Assembly (NCBI GenBank): GCA_026387405.1
Contig: JAPLLV010000026.1
Location: forward strand, 1-33,969
DNA from: Candidatus Omnitrophota bacterium
GTDB lineage: Bacteria > Omnitrophota > Gorgyraeia > Gygaellales > Profunditerraquicolaceae
Length of the DNA stretch: 33,969 bases
Direction of reading: 5' to 3'
Part shown: in pieces, positions 21,538-32,780 of the stretch
How the letters are laid out: each line of letters opens with the position of its first letter
How positions within the stretch are numbered: the first letter of the stretch is position 1
Made by a program: the position numbers and the translations under genes
Notes under the pieces: generated by a model
Seen by the model: only the letters and a program-made list of their open reading frames with translations
What the model was told of the DNA's origin: nothing
Database searches by the model: none

Positions 21538-22400
21538 TTTTCGCTCCATGCCTTTATGCTGTCCCTGTCCATCACGATATTATACCTCATCCCTACCTTG
21601 CCCATTATCTCAGTATCTACCTTTAAAGTAAAGTTTTTTGAACCCGTAGAAATTAACCCCTGGCTGATAAGTGAAACTAAAAGGGACTCTTGCGCACCGG
21701 ACAATGCAGCGAACGAACGTAACTTATTTATGATCTCACCCGTGTCCTCGAATATCACGTCATCTGCAGTTGCTTCTTGCTTATCCGGGCCTTGCCGGAA
21801 ACTTTCTATAGATGAGATCAAAGATTCGTCCATCCCTAAAGCTGCCATTACCGGTACGGAAGCGGTATTAATATTGACCGGGCCATCCGAATAAACGGTA
21901 ATATAATCCTTACAGCCATCAAAGGTTTTCTCAGTAAGTCCTTCAACGAGCAGGATCTCTTCTTTTAAACTGAATGGCCTTAAAGCAGAGGAGATAAGCT
22001 TATTGGCTAATCCCAGGTCAAACCCCGGAAGCCGTGAAATGATATCCCCCGATGCGGTATTAATGTTTATTTTGCTATCCTCATCTACCAATATATAAGT
22101 AAACTTACCCCCGCCCAGCTGCCTTTCTTCTTTGTTCCTTAATCCGTATAAAGTATCGTATCCGGTCTTGTGCTTGCTTCTCTGGCCGGCGGCATACCTG
22201 AAAGCGGCATTTGCCAGATAAAGGCCGGAAACCCTCTGCTCTATGGCACGCGTCAAATTCAGCCTGGCGAAAACAATTTTATACAAGCCGACGCTTAAGA
22301 TAGAAAAAGTTACCAGGATCCAGATCACAAAGATAAGAAGGCTGCCTTTGTAATTAAGACCATGGGATGAATACCGTCCTGCTGAATTCTTCGTTTCCAC
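21534..22400 (-). CDS. gspK: Type II secretion minor pseudopilin GspK
   Basis: The hydrophobic N-helix KGSLLIFVIWILVTFSILSVGLYK, two NINTA helix-hairpin-like motifs (ININTASGDII; VNINTASVPVM) and the length identify GspK, the tip subunit of the pseudopilus. As is usual for GspK, the +5 glutamate is missing. The start is uncertain: the track ATG (22487) would overlap gspJ by 134 bases, and GTG at 22400 is an in-frame alternative closer to the helix. It ends in the ATGA overlap with gspG. Confidence 0.88.
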   Translation of the reverse strand: METKNSAGRYSSHGLNYKGSLLIFVIWILVTFSILSVGLYKIVFARLNLTRAIEQRVSGLYLANAAFRYAAGQRSKHKTGYDTLYGLRNKEERQLGGGKFTYILVDEDSKININTASGDIISRLPGFDLGLANKLISSALRPFSLKEEILLVEGLTEKTFDGCKDYITVYSDGPVNINTASVPVMAALGMDESLISSIESFRQGPDKQEATADDVIFEDTGEIINKLRSFAALSGAQESLLVSLISQGLISTGSKNFTLKVDTEIMGKVGMRYNIVMDRDSIKAWSEK

Positions 22401-22929
22401 TCCTGCAGTGTAATTTGACCGCCGTAAAGACCCCGTCATTTTTTGCCCAGTTATCTTTCCATAAATATTTCCCGCTGATCTTATCAAAGTAGAAATAGCT
22501 CAAAGTCAGATCGTCCAGCGATAATACTTCTTTTCCCTGATAATTTTGCGCCTCCGATTCGGCGATAATATCTTTCAGGGGAACCGTGGCGCGCGTAAGC
22601 CTTTTACTTGACGGATCAAACTTATAAGTAACTTTAAGAACGGCATTTCCTGACACGTAAGGAAAAGAGACATCGGTTGCGCTTCCTTCAAAACCGATCG
22701 GCTTAACATTGGCGCTTTGGCGTAATTCACCGGCGATTGAATCTACGGACAAAAATAAGCTGACTGCGGCGATATCTTCTTTGGCCTTATTCCATAGCTT
22801 TATGCCTGAAAAGAAGCTTGAAGCTATGCCTACGGCGACCAGAGAAAAAATAGTCACCGCCATTATAAGCTCTATCAGCGTAAAACCCTTTTGCGCGGAT
22901 AAGGTTACCCTATTCTTTCTTTTTAACAT
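22354..22929 (-). CDS. gspJ: Type II secretion minor pseudopilin GspJ
   Basis: This 191-aa protein has a prepilin N-terminus, AQKGFTLIELIMAVTIFSL, cut before the first F. The globular domain carries SIAGELRQSA and a late YFYFDKISGKYLWKDNW, matching the GspJ family. It forms the tip complex with GspI and GspK. It overlaps gspI by 20 bp. Confidence 0.88.
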   Translation of the reverse strand: MLKRKNRVTLSAQKGFTLIELIMAVTIFSLVAVGIASSFFSGIKLWNKAKEDIAAVSLFLSVDSIAGELRQSANVKPIGFEGSATDVSFPYVSGNAVLKVTYKFDPSSKRLTRATVPLKDIIAESEAQNYQGKEVLSLDDLTLSYFYFDKISGKYLWKDNWAKNDGVFTAVKLHCRSGNEEFSRTVFIPWS

Positions 22930-23317
22930 AAGTTGACAGGCTCGCCTCCTTGCTTACGCCCCCCTCCTGCCAGGAAACGATATACCTCGCCTCATTCAAT
23001 TCTTGCGCCGGATCATCGATGTCAACAGGCGATACTTCCAGACGCCAGCTGGCTTTACGGTTGCCAAGCATTTCTTCGCCTTTTTCCATTTCCGGTTGAA
23101 GGTCTTCCCCTTCTTTATCCTTTACCTCTAGATCAGCCATCTTCGCTTCCAGGAATTTCATACTCAAGATCCTGTTACGGCTTAAATCCAGAACGTTATT
23201 GGCGTTAAGGAAAGAACGCAGGATTAAAACTAAACCAATCGATAATATTGAAACCGCTATCATCAGCTCAACCAGCGTAAAACCCGCCGGCGAGTGAGTG
23301 TTCCCCTTCTTTATCAT
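22910..23317 (-). CDS. gspI: Type II secretion minor pseudopilin GspI
   Basis: This 135-aa protein has a prepilin N-terminus, SPAGFTLVELMIAVSILSIGL, and the family feature ILSMKFLEAKMADLE. It nucleates the pseudopilus tip. Its ATG overlaps the stop of the GspM/PilO-like gene (ATGA), so the two are translationally coupled. Confidence 0.88.
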   Translation of the reverse strand: MIKKGNTHSPAGFTLVELMIAVSILSIGLVLILRSFLNANNVLDLSRNRILSMKFLEAKMADLEVKDKEGEDLQPEMEKGEEMLGNRKASWRLEVSPVDIDDPAQELNEARYIVSWQEGGVSKEASLSTYVKKKE

Positions 23318-23847
23318 AGCGGTACGACTATTGAAATAACCGTTTCCATCCTCAAGGCGCTTACCTGCTCATCTTTGGGAATGAGCGATAATTTATCTAA
23401 TTTTATGAGGAGCCTGCTTTGGTTTATCCTGCCCAAGAAGTTGAATAGCTGCTCCAATTTTGCCTCGGCGCGCAGATCCGCGTTATATTTCTTATATCCC
23501 AAGGCAACTTCAGGCGTATTTTGAGGAGCCAAATTAATTATAGAGATACCGGATTCCTTAGCTATGCTTTCAATCTCTTTCAAAAAATTCGTAAATAGTT
23601 CTTTATCGGGCAGCTTTTCGATATTCAGGTAATCCTTATAACTATCATAATCAGCCGTGATCAGGTCTTTTCTCTTTTCTATGTTAACGCCTTCGGTTAT
23701 CCTGCTTTCCTCAAGTTTTATCTGCTGGCGCAAACCCTGCATCTTTCCCCGCAGCCCGGAAAGAAAAATTCTTTCCGTCAGGAAAATAAATATCAAGGCC
23801 CCTATCGCGCCTACCAGGATTTTTTCCCGATTCTTAAGTTTTATCAT
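23314..23847 (-). CDS. GspM/PilO-like inner-membrane assembly protein
   Basis: This 177-aa protein has a single N-terminal helix (ILVGAIGALIFIFLTERIF), a coiled coil (residues ~35-60) and a ferredoxin-like domain (residues ~85-177, with KLEQLFNFLGRINQSRLLIKLDKLSLIP). It matches the GspM/PilO topology. It pairs with the PilM/PilN (GspL) protein as the inner-membrane platform. It is separated from that gene by a ~170-bp palindromic repeat. Confidence 0.85.
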   Translation of the reverse strand: MIKLKNREKILVGAIGALIFIFLTERIFLSGLRGKMQGLRQQIKLEESRITEGVNIEKRKDLITADYDSYKDYLNIEKLPDKELFTNFLKEIESIAKESGISIINLAPQNTPEVALGYKKYNADLRAEAKLEQLFNFLGRINQSRLLIKLDKLSLIPKDEQVSALRMETVISIVVPL

Positions 23848-23853
23848 AGAATA

Positions 23854-24009
23854 ACCGTGTCATTGCGAGGAGCGAACGAAGTGAACGACGAAGCAATCTC
23901 CATCGGCGATAGAGATTGCTTCGGGCCTTCGGCCCTCGCAATGACGGTGTTTTTGTCATTATGACACGCTCTGAATAACGGAAGAAACAATCGGCCTCCT
24001 CGCAATGAC
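23854..24009. repeat. Palindromic intergenic repeat (GTCATTGCGAGG type)
   Basis: GTCATTGCGAGG (23859-23870) pairs with CCTCGCAATGAC (23934-23945). Inside, GAAGCAATCTC (23890-23900) pairs with GAGATTGCTTC (23912-23922). The whole unit folds as one long hairpin. An extra CCTCGCAATGAC follows at 23998-24009. It interrupts the secretion operon without an open frame. Similar sequences recur in many uncultured bacterial genomes. Confidence 0.85.
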
Positions 24010-24019
24010 GCGCATGCCC

Positions 24020-25414
24020 TCAAATAGCGATCCTTAACGTCAACTCAAAATCCGTGACCTCTTTATCCTTTACCTTTTTCGTCCGGGTGTATTTTGTTAC
24101 TATGTCCTTGAAATGCTTTCCTTTTTCCAGGGTAGAAACGAACTTGAACACGTCGGATAAAGAAACGCCCTGGCCGCGCAAGGTTACGGAGTTGATTTTT
24201 TCAATGTCCAGGAAAGTAATGGTGATCTCGGGAGGGACTATTTTTTCCAATTCGTAAAGAAAGATCATCGGCGATTGCCGGGCGTAAAGAAAGTCTTTCG
24301 CGAAAGTCACTTTCCTTGATTTCTCCACAAGGTCACCAACCGCCTGCTCAATCGGTTGATAATACCGTGTCACCTTCACCAGGTATTCCTGCTGGTGATA
24401 AATCCTGCCCCAAAATAGAGCCAGGATTATAGCGAAGACATAAATCAGCAGGCTTCCCATTATGATTAATTCTTTTGTCCTTTCTTTAAGCGTTTTCCTG
24501 ATCTGTATCTCAGGCAAAATAAAGGAGATCGTTTTCCCCTTATCTTCCAAGACGGACTCCGCTAACGCGCTTATCGAAGTATTCCGGGGGATGCCTTTGG
24601 CATAAGGGGCGGGGACTATTCTTACCGGCATATCCAGTTCGCTTTCGAACCTCTTCTGATAATCCAGGATAGCGGAGGAGCCGGCGAGAAAAAGCCTTAC
24701 CGGCTTCTTGTTTGCCTGCTCGCTCTGAAAGATGACCAGCGACTGCTTTATCTCTCCGGTAAGCCGGGCGATATCATGCTCAAGAGATTGCTCCTGCGAT
24801 TCCAAATTGATGCTCCTGTTAAAGACCGGGGCCTCCCGGTTAAAAACGATCAAATCGGCGAAATTAGAATCGCAGTCCAGGAGCATATAAAATTCGTTCG
24901 CGTGGATCTCGGAACGGAAATTACTCAATGTCCACTGCCAAACGCCGTAAGAACTTAAAACAACCTTGTCTATAGTGAGGCCGGCTCCCTCCACGATCCT
25001 TATATGCTTCCTGACGATATCGGCATGCACTATAGCCAGCATGACCTTAGTATAACCCAACTCGTCCCTGCCGAGGAATTGATAGCCGTAGACTATTTCC
25101 TCTTTTTTATAGGGCACGACCCTGCCGATATTCAAATTTATCATCTGGACGATTTCGTCGCGATCCTGCGAAGGCAGGGCAAGGTTCCTTAAGGTGCTTA
25201 AGTTCCTGGGCAGGCAGACTATCGTTTGACGCGCCTTCCATTTTCTCTTCTGCAGTAATTCGGCTATCTTCTTTGAAATTTGCTCTTCGGTAAGCGCGGA
25301 GACGGGCTCTATCATGCAACAGTCAAATAATTTCGACTGCCCTATCCTGATTGTTTTAGCGGCAACCAGCTTCAAATACTGTTCGCTGATCTCTATACCT
25401 ACGGAAAGCCTCAT
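24020..25414 (-). CDS. PilM-PilN fusion / GspL-like assembly ATPase-fold protein
   Basis: This 464-aa protein has an actin-like PilM/GspL cytoplasmic domain (residues ~1-300: MRLSVGIEISEQYLKLVAA; RIVEGAGLTIDKVV; MLLDCDSNFADLIVFN; FLAGSSA). A membrane helix (~318-340) and a PilN-like periplasmic domain (PEITITFLDIEKINSVTLRGQGVS) follow. In type IV pili these are two genes; the single-chain layout is that of GspL. It anchors the GspE ATPase to the inner-membrane platform. Confidence 0.9.
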   Translation of the reverse strand: MRLSVGIEISEQYLKLVAAKTIRIGQSKLFDCCMIEPVSALTEEQISKKIAELLQKRKWKARQTIVCLPRNLSTLRNLALPSQDRDEIVQMINLNIGRVVPYKKEEIVYGYQFLGRDELGYTKVMLAIVHADIVRKHIRIVEGAGLTIDKVVLSSYGVWQWTLSNFRSEIHANEFYMLLDCDSNFADLIVFNREAPVFNRSINLESQEQSLEHDIARLTGEIKQSLVIFQSEQANKKPVRLFLAGSSAILDYQKRFESELDMPVRIVPAPYAKGIPRNTSISALAESVLEDKGKTISFILPEIQIRKTLKERTKELIIMGSLLIYVFAIILALFWGRIYHQQEYLVKVTRYYQPIEQAVGDLVEKSRKVTFAKDFLYARQSPMIFLYELEKIVPPEITITFLDIEKINSVTLRGQGVSLSDVFKFVSTLEKGKHFKDIVTKYTRTKKVKDKEVTDFELTLRIAI

Positions 25415-25452
25415 ATTTTCCTACTTAAATAATAATTTTCTATCAAATTACC

Positions 25453-25510
25453 AATAACCAAGAAACAAGATACAAACAAATTCCAATATCCAATAACCAA
25501 TAATCAAACA
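25453..25510. repeat. Inverted repeat arm flanking the four-helix-bundle gene (left)
   Basis: AATAACCAAGAAACAAGATACAA with further AACCAA/CAATA words is an imperfect reverse complement of 25870-25932. The two arms enclose a single gene. Confidence 0.7.
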
Positions 25511-25517
25511 TAAAATT

Positions 25518-25865
25518 CTATTCTGACTTCGCTATTATTGATGAAAGAATATTTTTTAGCTCTCCGGCTTCGTTTATCAATGGTTTAATCTCTGACTCTT
25601 TGTTAGTATTGGCTTCCAAAATTAGCTCAAGCCAATGATGGCTTTCCTTGGCCTCTCTTCGGGCTATCTTCAACCGTAGGATGAAATCCTTTTTGCCTAA
25701 AGCATCGTTTGCTTCTCTATAGTTTGCCCCTATTGAGCCAGATGCGCCAACTACCTGTCCTATCAATCTATCATTCATTGAATTTCTCGGTAAATTTTTA
25801 CATACCCTGATTACCGCTTTAGCAAACTCAGTAGTTCTTCTTTCTAAATCAAATACTCTGGCCAT
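25518..25865 (-). CDS. Four-helix-bundle protein (S23/IVP-like)
   Basis: This 115-aa all-helical protein has the family pattern of the 23S rRNA intervening-sequence-encoded four-helix-bundle proteins: FDLERRTTEFAKAVIRVCK, IGQVVGASGSIGANYREAN, FILRLKIARREAKESHHWLELI. The family's function is unresolved; nucleic-acid binding is often supposed. It is wedged between gspF and the PilM/PilN gene, flanked by inverted AACCAA-word repeats, and more AT-rich than its neighbours. It looks like a mobile or parasitic cassette in the secretion operon, not a secretion component. Confidence 0.88.
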   Translation of the reverse strand: MARVFDLERRTTEFAKAVIRVCKNLPRNSMNDRLIGQVVGASGSIGANYREANDALGKKDFILRLKIARREAKESHHWLELILEANTNKESEIKPLINEAGELKNILSSIIAKSE

Positions 25866-25869
25866 TTTG

Positions 25870-25932
25870 TTTGGTTATTTGAATTTGGTTATTGGTCATT
25901 GTTTGGTTATTGTATCTTGTAGCTTGGTTATT
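25870..25932. repeat. Inverted repeat arm flanking the four-helix-bundle gene (right)
   Basis: Its reverse complement begins AATAACCAAGCTACAAGATACAA, matching the left arm (25453-) in 21 of the first 23 bases, then diverges into TTGGTTATT-type words. Confidence 0.7.
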
Positions 25933-25951
25933 TTGCATTGTTTCTGATGTT

Positions 25952-27190
25952 TTAATGCACGAACTGGGTGATCTGAAAAGTAGGCAGAAGAATAGACAAC
26001 ACTATCACTCCTAAAACTATCCCCAGGAGAAGGATCAGCACCGGCTCCAGCAATGACGTAATGACGGCGATGTCGGCTTCGACCTGCTGGGTATAGGAAT
26101 TGGAGATCTCAGTCAACACCTCGGAAAGCCTGCCTGATTCCTCCCCCACGGCGACCATTTTCACAAAAAATACCGGGAATGCCCCGGAGCTTTCCATGCT
26201 CTTCGACAAACTTCCTCCTTGAGCGACCTCTTCACATGTCTTCTTCAGGCCGCTCTTGAGCTTAGGCTCCTCAATAGTAGGTAAGGAAATTTCAAGGGCC
26301 TTAAGCGCGGGCACGCCGCTTCTTAAAAGCAGCGACAGCGCCCGGGAAAAATGGTCCAATTCCTGATTCCTGGTCAATTTCTTCAGTATGGGAAGATTTG
26401 TCTTTAACCCCCTTATCAGGCGCTTAAAGAAAGTTATGTCTCTGCGGTAGAGCATGAATGAAACCGCCGCAATGACCGCCAAGATCGCCAACCAGAACCT
26501 GTTGGAAAACGTGCTTATATCCAGGACTATCCTGGTGATCAGGGGGAGGTCGCTGCCTAAGCTGGCGAACATAGGCTTGAGGCGCGGGATGACAAAATTA
26601 ATCAACACGAATACGCTTAATAATCCTACCGACAAAAGCAGCACCGGATAAGCCAATGCCACCGAGACCTTAGTCCTTAGATTATCTTCGCGGTATAAAT
26701 ATTCGCTGATCTGCTCAAGGCTGGTATCCAGGCGGCCGCTCGTTTCCCCCGACCTGACCAAATTAATATAAAGAGGGGAAAATACATCGGGGAACCGGCT
26801 TAAGGACTCGGAAAAAGACTTACCTTCCTTGGTTGTATTATACAGCTCAAGTATGATCTCTTTTAACCTGGGGTGTTCCGACTGTTCATAGAGAATTTTA
26901 AGCGACGAGAATAACTCTACCCTCGCCCGGATGAGCGTGGTTAATTTCTGGGTAACAATGAGGATATCCTTGGGGCCTACCCTTTTTTTAAACTTTAACT
27001 TTATAACAGCAGGGTTTTTTTGATTTGCCTTCTCTTGCTGGACCGCAGACTCCAGCTCCACGCTGACCGGGAATAACCCCTGGTCGGCTAATTTAGCCAA
27101 AGCCTGATCCTGGTTTCCCGCCTCGATACTCCCTTCTACGGTCTCTCCCAAATACTTCTTAGCCTTGTAAACAAATTTAGCCACGGTCAT
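25952..27190 (-). CDS. gspF: Type II secretion inner-membrane platform protein GspF
   Basis: The track start (27205) uses a TTG; ATG at 27190 (MTVAKFVYKAKK) is better placed and overlaps the gspE end by 14 bp. The protein has an N-terminal AKxYxAxD-like domain and two T2SSF repeats of four-helix cytoplasmic bundles (residues ~70-195 and ~270-395) with about three membrane helices. PVFFVKMVAVGEESGRL and INLVRSGETSGRL are the repeated family signatures. It is the polytopic core of the secretion platform. Confidence 0.93.
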   Translation of the reverse strand: MTVAKFVYKAKKYLGETVEGSIEAGNQDQALAKLADQGLFPVSVELESAVQQEKANQKNPAVIKLKFKKRVGPKDILIVTQKLTTLIRARVELFSSLKILYEQSEHPRLKEIILELYNTTKEGKSFSESLSRFPDVFSPLYINLVRSGETSGRLDTSLEQISEYLYREDNLRTKVSVALAYPVLLLSVGLLSVFVLINFVIPRLKPMFASLGSDLPLITRIVLDISTFSNRFWLAILAVIAAVSFMLYRRDITFFKRLIRGLKTNLPILKKLTRNQELDHFSRALSLLLRSGVPALKALEISLPTIEEPKLKSGLKKTCEEVAQGGSLSKSMESSGAFPVFFVKMVAVGEESGRLSEVLTEISNSYTQQVEADIAVITSLLEPVLILLLGIVLGVIVLSILLPTFQITQFVH

Positions 27191-28859
27191 GCTCCAGTTC
27201 AGCAACCCTTAAGACCTCTTCAGGCGTAGTTATGCCCTGCCTGACCTTTTCTATGCCGGAATCAAGCAGCGACCTAAAACCCATTTCCCTTGCCTTCTTC
27301 TTGATCAGGGAAGACGAGGCCTTGTTAAGGATTAATTCCTGTATCTGCTCATTCACAAGCAGGATCTCATAAATCGCCACCCTCCCCTTAAACCCGATGG
27401 ATTTACAATTTTCGCACCCCCTGCCCCGGTAAAGCTTCATGCTCCTGAATAACTCCGGAACAAGCTCTTTATCCTTGACCTCTTCTTTACAGTCCGGGCA
27501 GATCACTCTTACCAGCCTCTGGGAAATAAACGCATTCATGGAAGAGGCGACTAAATACGGCTCAATCCCCACATCAAGCAGCCGGGTGGCGCCGCTATAG
27601 GCATCATTAGTATGCAGGGTGGAAAAGATCAGGTGCCCGGTCAAGGAAGTGCGGATCGCCAATTCCGCGGTTTCCAGATCCCTTACCTCTCCTATCATCA
27701 TTATGTCCGGGTCATGCCGCAGGATACTACGCAGGGCATTGGCAAAAGTCATGCCGATCTCGGGCTTAACCTGGATCTGCATAATACCCATAAGTTCGTA
27801 TTCAATGGGGTCCTCGATAGTGATAATCTTTACCGATTCCTTATTTAACCTGCTCAGGCAGGCGTAAAGGGTCGTGGTCTTACCGCTGCCCGTGGGGCCG
27901 GTCAAAAAGATAATGCCGTGCGGCTTCACCATCAGCTCTTCTATCGTTTTTAACTCCTGCGGCTCAAGCCCAAGCTTATCCAGATTAAAAAGCAGGTGGA
28001 CGGGCAGGATCCTGATCACCACGTTCTCTCCGTAAAGAGAGGGGATAATTGAAATCCTTAAGTCAACCTGTTTGTCCTGGACCTTCATAATTGCCCGGCC
28101 GTCTTGGGGAAGGCGCTTTTCCACCACGTTCAGGTTCGAGAGTATTTTTATACGCGAGACTATCGCCTGGTGCAGATGCACGATCTGCTCCGGCATGCGC
28201 ATATCGTAAAGTATGCCGTCAATGCGGTAACGCACCCGCACGCTGTTGCGGTACGGCTCTATATGGATATCGGTTGCCCTTGAAGAGGCCGCCTCGGATA
28301 ATATCTGGTCTAACAAATTGATCACTGAAGCGCCCTGCGCAGAACGCTCAACGTCTTCTATTTCTTCATGGTGGACTTTCTGCTGCTCGGCCTTGATATT
28401 ATTCTCCGCTAAAATCTCTTCTATGGCGTCAGCGCCCAGGCCATAATACCTGCGGATTGCCTTCAATATCTCTTCTTCCGTAGTCAACACCCTTTCCACG
28501 TCAAAGCCCAGATGCAGCTTTAAATCGTCCATAGGCCAGACAGCCAAGGGGTCTGATACGGCAATGGTCAGGACCTTCTCTTTGATCTTAAGCGGCATGA
28601 ATTTATAATGCCAGACGAATTTTGCCGGTATTGCCTTTACCACGTCGGGAGAAACTATTATATCCTTAAGGCTTGGGAAAAACTGCAAATCCAGCTGCTC
28701 GGCCAGCGCCTCCAGTAGCTGCCCCTCGGTAACCAATTTCATGCGCAAAAATGCCTTGCCCAGAATTTCTCCCGCCTGCGCGCTTTCCTTCAATGCCATT
28801 TCCAGCTGTTCAGGGGTAAGCAGGCCTTTCTTAATTAAAATTTCTCCGAGCTTAGACAT
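27177..28859 (-). CDS. gspE: Type II secretion / pilus assembly ATPase GspE (PilB-like)
   Basis: This 560-aa hexameric ATPase powers pseudopilus assembly. It has an N-terminal T2SSE_N domain (LGEILIKKGLLTPEQLEMAL), then ATDIHIEP, Walker A GPTGSGKTTT, the Asp box (IEDPIEYEL), Walker B (IMMIGEVRDLETAE) and His box (GHLIFSTLHTND). A tetracysteine metal site (CPDC...CENC) follows. The AAGGAG ribosome site lies in the last codons of atpD (AAG GAG TAG), 4 bp upstream, indicating co-expression with the ATP synthase. The N-terminal domain and metal site also fit PilB; the neighbouring GspG/I/J/K set favours type II secretion. Confidence 0.94.
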   Translation of the reverse strand: MSKLGEILIKKGLLTPEQLEMALKESAQAGEILGKAFLRMKLVTEGQLLEALAEQLDLQFFPSLKDIIVSPDVVKAIPAKFVWHYKFMPLKIKEKVLTIAVSDPLAVWPMDDLKLHLGFDVERVLTTEEEILKAIRRYYGLGADAIEEILAENNIKAEQQKVHHEEIEDVERSAQGASVINLLDQILSEAASSRATDIHIEPYRNSVRVRYRIDGILYDMRMPEQIVHLHQAIVSRIKILSNLNVVEKRLPQDGRAIMKVQDKQVDLRISIIPSLYGENVVIRILPVHLLFNLDKLGLEPQELKTIEELMVKPHGIIFLTGPTGSGKTTTLYACLSRLNKESVKIITIEDPIEYELMGIMQIQVKPEIGMTFANALRSILRHDPDIMMIGEVRDLETAELAIRTSLTGHLIFSTLHTNDAYSGATRLLDVGIEPYLVASSMNAFISQRLVRVICPDCKEEVKDKELVPELFRSMKLYRGRGCENCKSIGFKGRVAIYEILLVNEQIQELILNKASSSLIKKKAREMGFRSLLDSGIEKVRQGITTPEEVLRVAELEHDRG

Positions 28860-28863
28860 ACTT

Positions 28864-31142
<2,279 letters not shown>

Positions 31143-31151
31143 TACATTATC

Positions 31152-32651
31152 TCACTCGCTGCTCTCACCATTCTCATGTTTTAGCATCTTAAAGAAACTC
31201 GTATACGTCTTCTCAAGGTCATCCTTGATATCCCCGGTGATTTCCTTCCTCTCCTTGAGCAGCTCGATCAAATGAGGATTCTCCATCGTAAGGTATTCAA
31301 AGAATCCCTGAATAAACTTTTTCAATTCGGGCGGCGGCAGGGCCTCCAGGATCTTACGCTTGAAGGCATAGAATAAACAGATCTGCTCCTCTACGGAAAG
31401 AGGGCTGGTATTAGGCTGCATCAGCAGCTCGTACAGGGTCTCGCCGCGGTGCAGCCTTTCCGTTGCCTCGGCAGACAAATGCGTGCGTAATTTTGTCAAG
31501 CGCAGCATCTCGCGGTATTGCGCATACTCAAGCCTTAAGCCCAGGCTTACCTCTTTTATCGCGGGGCACTGGACACGGCTGCCGATACGCGAAACCGACA
31601 ATCCCAAATCTATCGCCGGCTTAAACCCTTCGCGGAACAACGGCGCGCTTATATAGATCTGCCCGTCGGTGATGGAAATAACGTTGGTCTGAATGTAACC
31701 GGTAATATCGCCCTGCATGGTCTCTACTATCGGCAGAAAGGTCATTGACCCTCCTTTACGTTCCTTCTTCAGCCTGCCGGCGCGCTCCAGGAGCTGCGAA
31801 TGCAGATAAAAGATATCTCCCGGATAGGCCTCGCGGCCGGGCGAGCGTTCCAGCAAAAGCGACATCTGGCGGTATATCCATGCGTGTTTAGTCAGGTCAT
31901 CGAATATAACCAGGACATGTCTGCCGTTATACATAAAGTATTCGCCCAGGGCGGCGGCTGTATAAGGTACGAGGTACTGCTCGGCCGCTGAAGTATCTGC
32001 CGAAGAAGAAACTATAATAGAGTATTTTAAAGCGCCCTTATCGTGAAGGGTATAGAGTATTTTCTTTAATGCCGCCTGCGGGCCTCCTATCCAGCAATAA
32101 ATGCAAATCATATCGTTATCTTTCTGGTTAATAATGGCGTCTATGCCGATGCTTGATTTGCCTGTCTGCCTGTCTCCGATAATTAACTCTCTCTGCCCTT
32201 TTCCGATAGGCAGCACGAGGTCGATCATCTTTATCCCCGTCGGCAGCGGCTCCGTAATAGGCTCCCTTTCCATGACCCCGGGCGCCTCACGGAAGACAGG
32301 AAAAAAATCAGACCCCCCAATCGCGCCTTTACCGTCCAAAGGCTCTGCCAGACTGTTAACCACCCTGCCCAGAAAATTATCTCCCACCGGGACCGTTAAT
32401 AATTCCGCTAAAGAGGAAACACTGTCTCCCACCGAGACACTGGTTTCATCTCCCAGGATAATTACCAGCACCTCCTGGGGATTAAACCCCATGACAATAC
32501 CCTTAGTACCCTTGGAGAACAGCACCATCTGCCCGTAAACGCAGGAAGGCAGACCCGCTATCTTGGCTATGCCCTGCCGTAAGTCGCGCACATAACCTAC
32601 TTCCCTGATTTCCAAGGCAGAAATCTTTAATTTGTCTAAATTGGTGTCCAT
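31152..32651 (-). CDS. atpA: F-type ATP synthase subunit alpha
   Basis: This 499-aa subunit has Walker A GDRQTGKSS, the arginine-finger segment GLSVSRIGSRVQ, YRQMSLLLERSPGREAYPGDIFYLHSQLLERA, and a beta-barrel N-terminus. The DDLTKHAWIYRQ stretch (usually DLSKQA) and the C-terminal domain diverge from the common type and resemble the alternative N-ATPase-like branch. It regulates nucleotide exchange and supplies the arginine finger to beta. Confidence 0.95.
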   Translation of the reverse strand: MDTNLDKLKISALEIREVGYVRDLRQGIAKIAGLPSCVYGQMVLFSKGTKGIVMGFNPQEVLVIILGDETSVSVGDSVSSLAELLTVPVGDNFLGRVVNSLAEPLDGKGAIGGSDFFPVFREAPGVMEREPITEPLPTGIKMIDLVLPIGKGQRELIIGDRQTGKSSIGIDAIINQKDNDMICIYCWIGGPQAALKKILYTLHDKGALKYSIIVSSSADTSAAEQYLVPYTAAALGEYFMYNGRHVLVIFDDLTKHAWIYRQMSLLLERSPGREAYPGDIFYLHSQLLERAGRLKKERKGGSMTFLPIVETMQGDITGYIQTNVISITDGQIYISAPLFREGFKPAIDLGLSVSRIGSRVQCPAIKEVSLGLRLEYAQYREMLRLTKLRTHLSAEATERLHRGETLYELLMQPNTSPLSVEEQICLFYAFKRKILEALPPPELKKFIQGFFEYLTMENPHLIELLKERKEITGDIKDDLEKTYTSFFKMLKHENGESSE

Positions 32652-32660
32652 AATTCTTTA

Positions 32661-32751
32661 GAGTCAGAGTGTCAGAGAGTCAGAGTAAAAAAAAGAATAT
32701 AAGAAGCAAAAAAAATGGCGAAACAAACTCTGACACTTTGACTCTCTGATA
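32661..32751. repeat. Inverted word-like repeat between atpF and atpA
   Basis: GAGTCAGAGTGTCAGAGAGTCAGAGT (32661-32686) and the reverse complement of 32727-32751 match in 20 of 23 aligned bases. Between them is an A-rich spacer. It fills the only large gap inside the ATP synthase operon and carries no gene. Confidence 0.75.
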
Positions 32752-32780
32752 CTTCTTTACTTAACTTACCGATAACCGAT

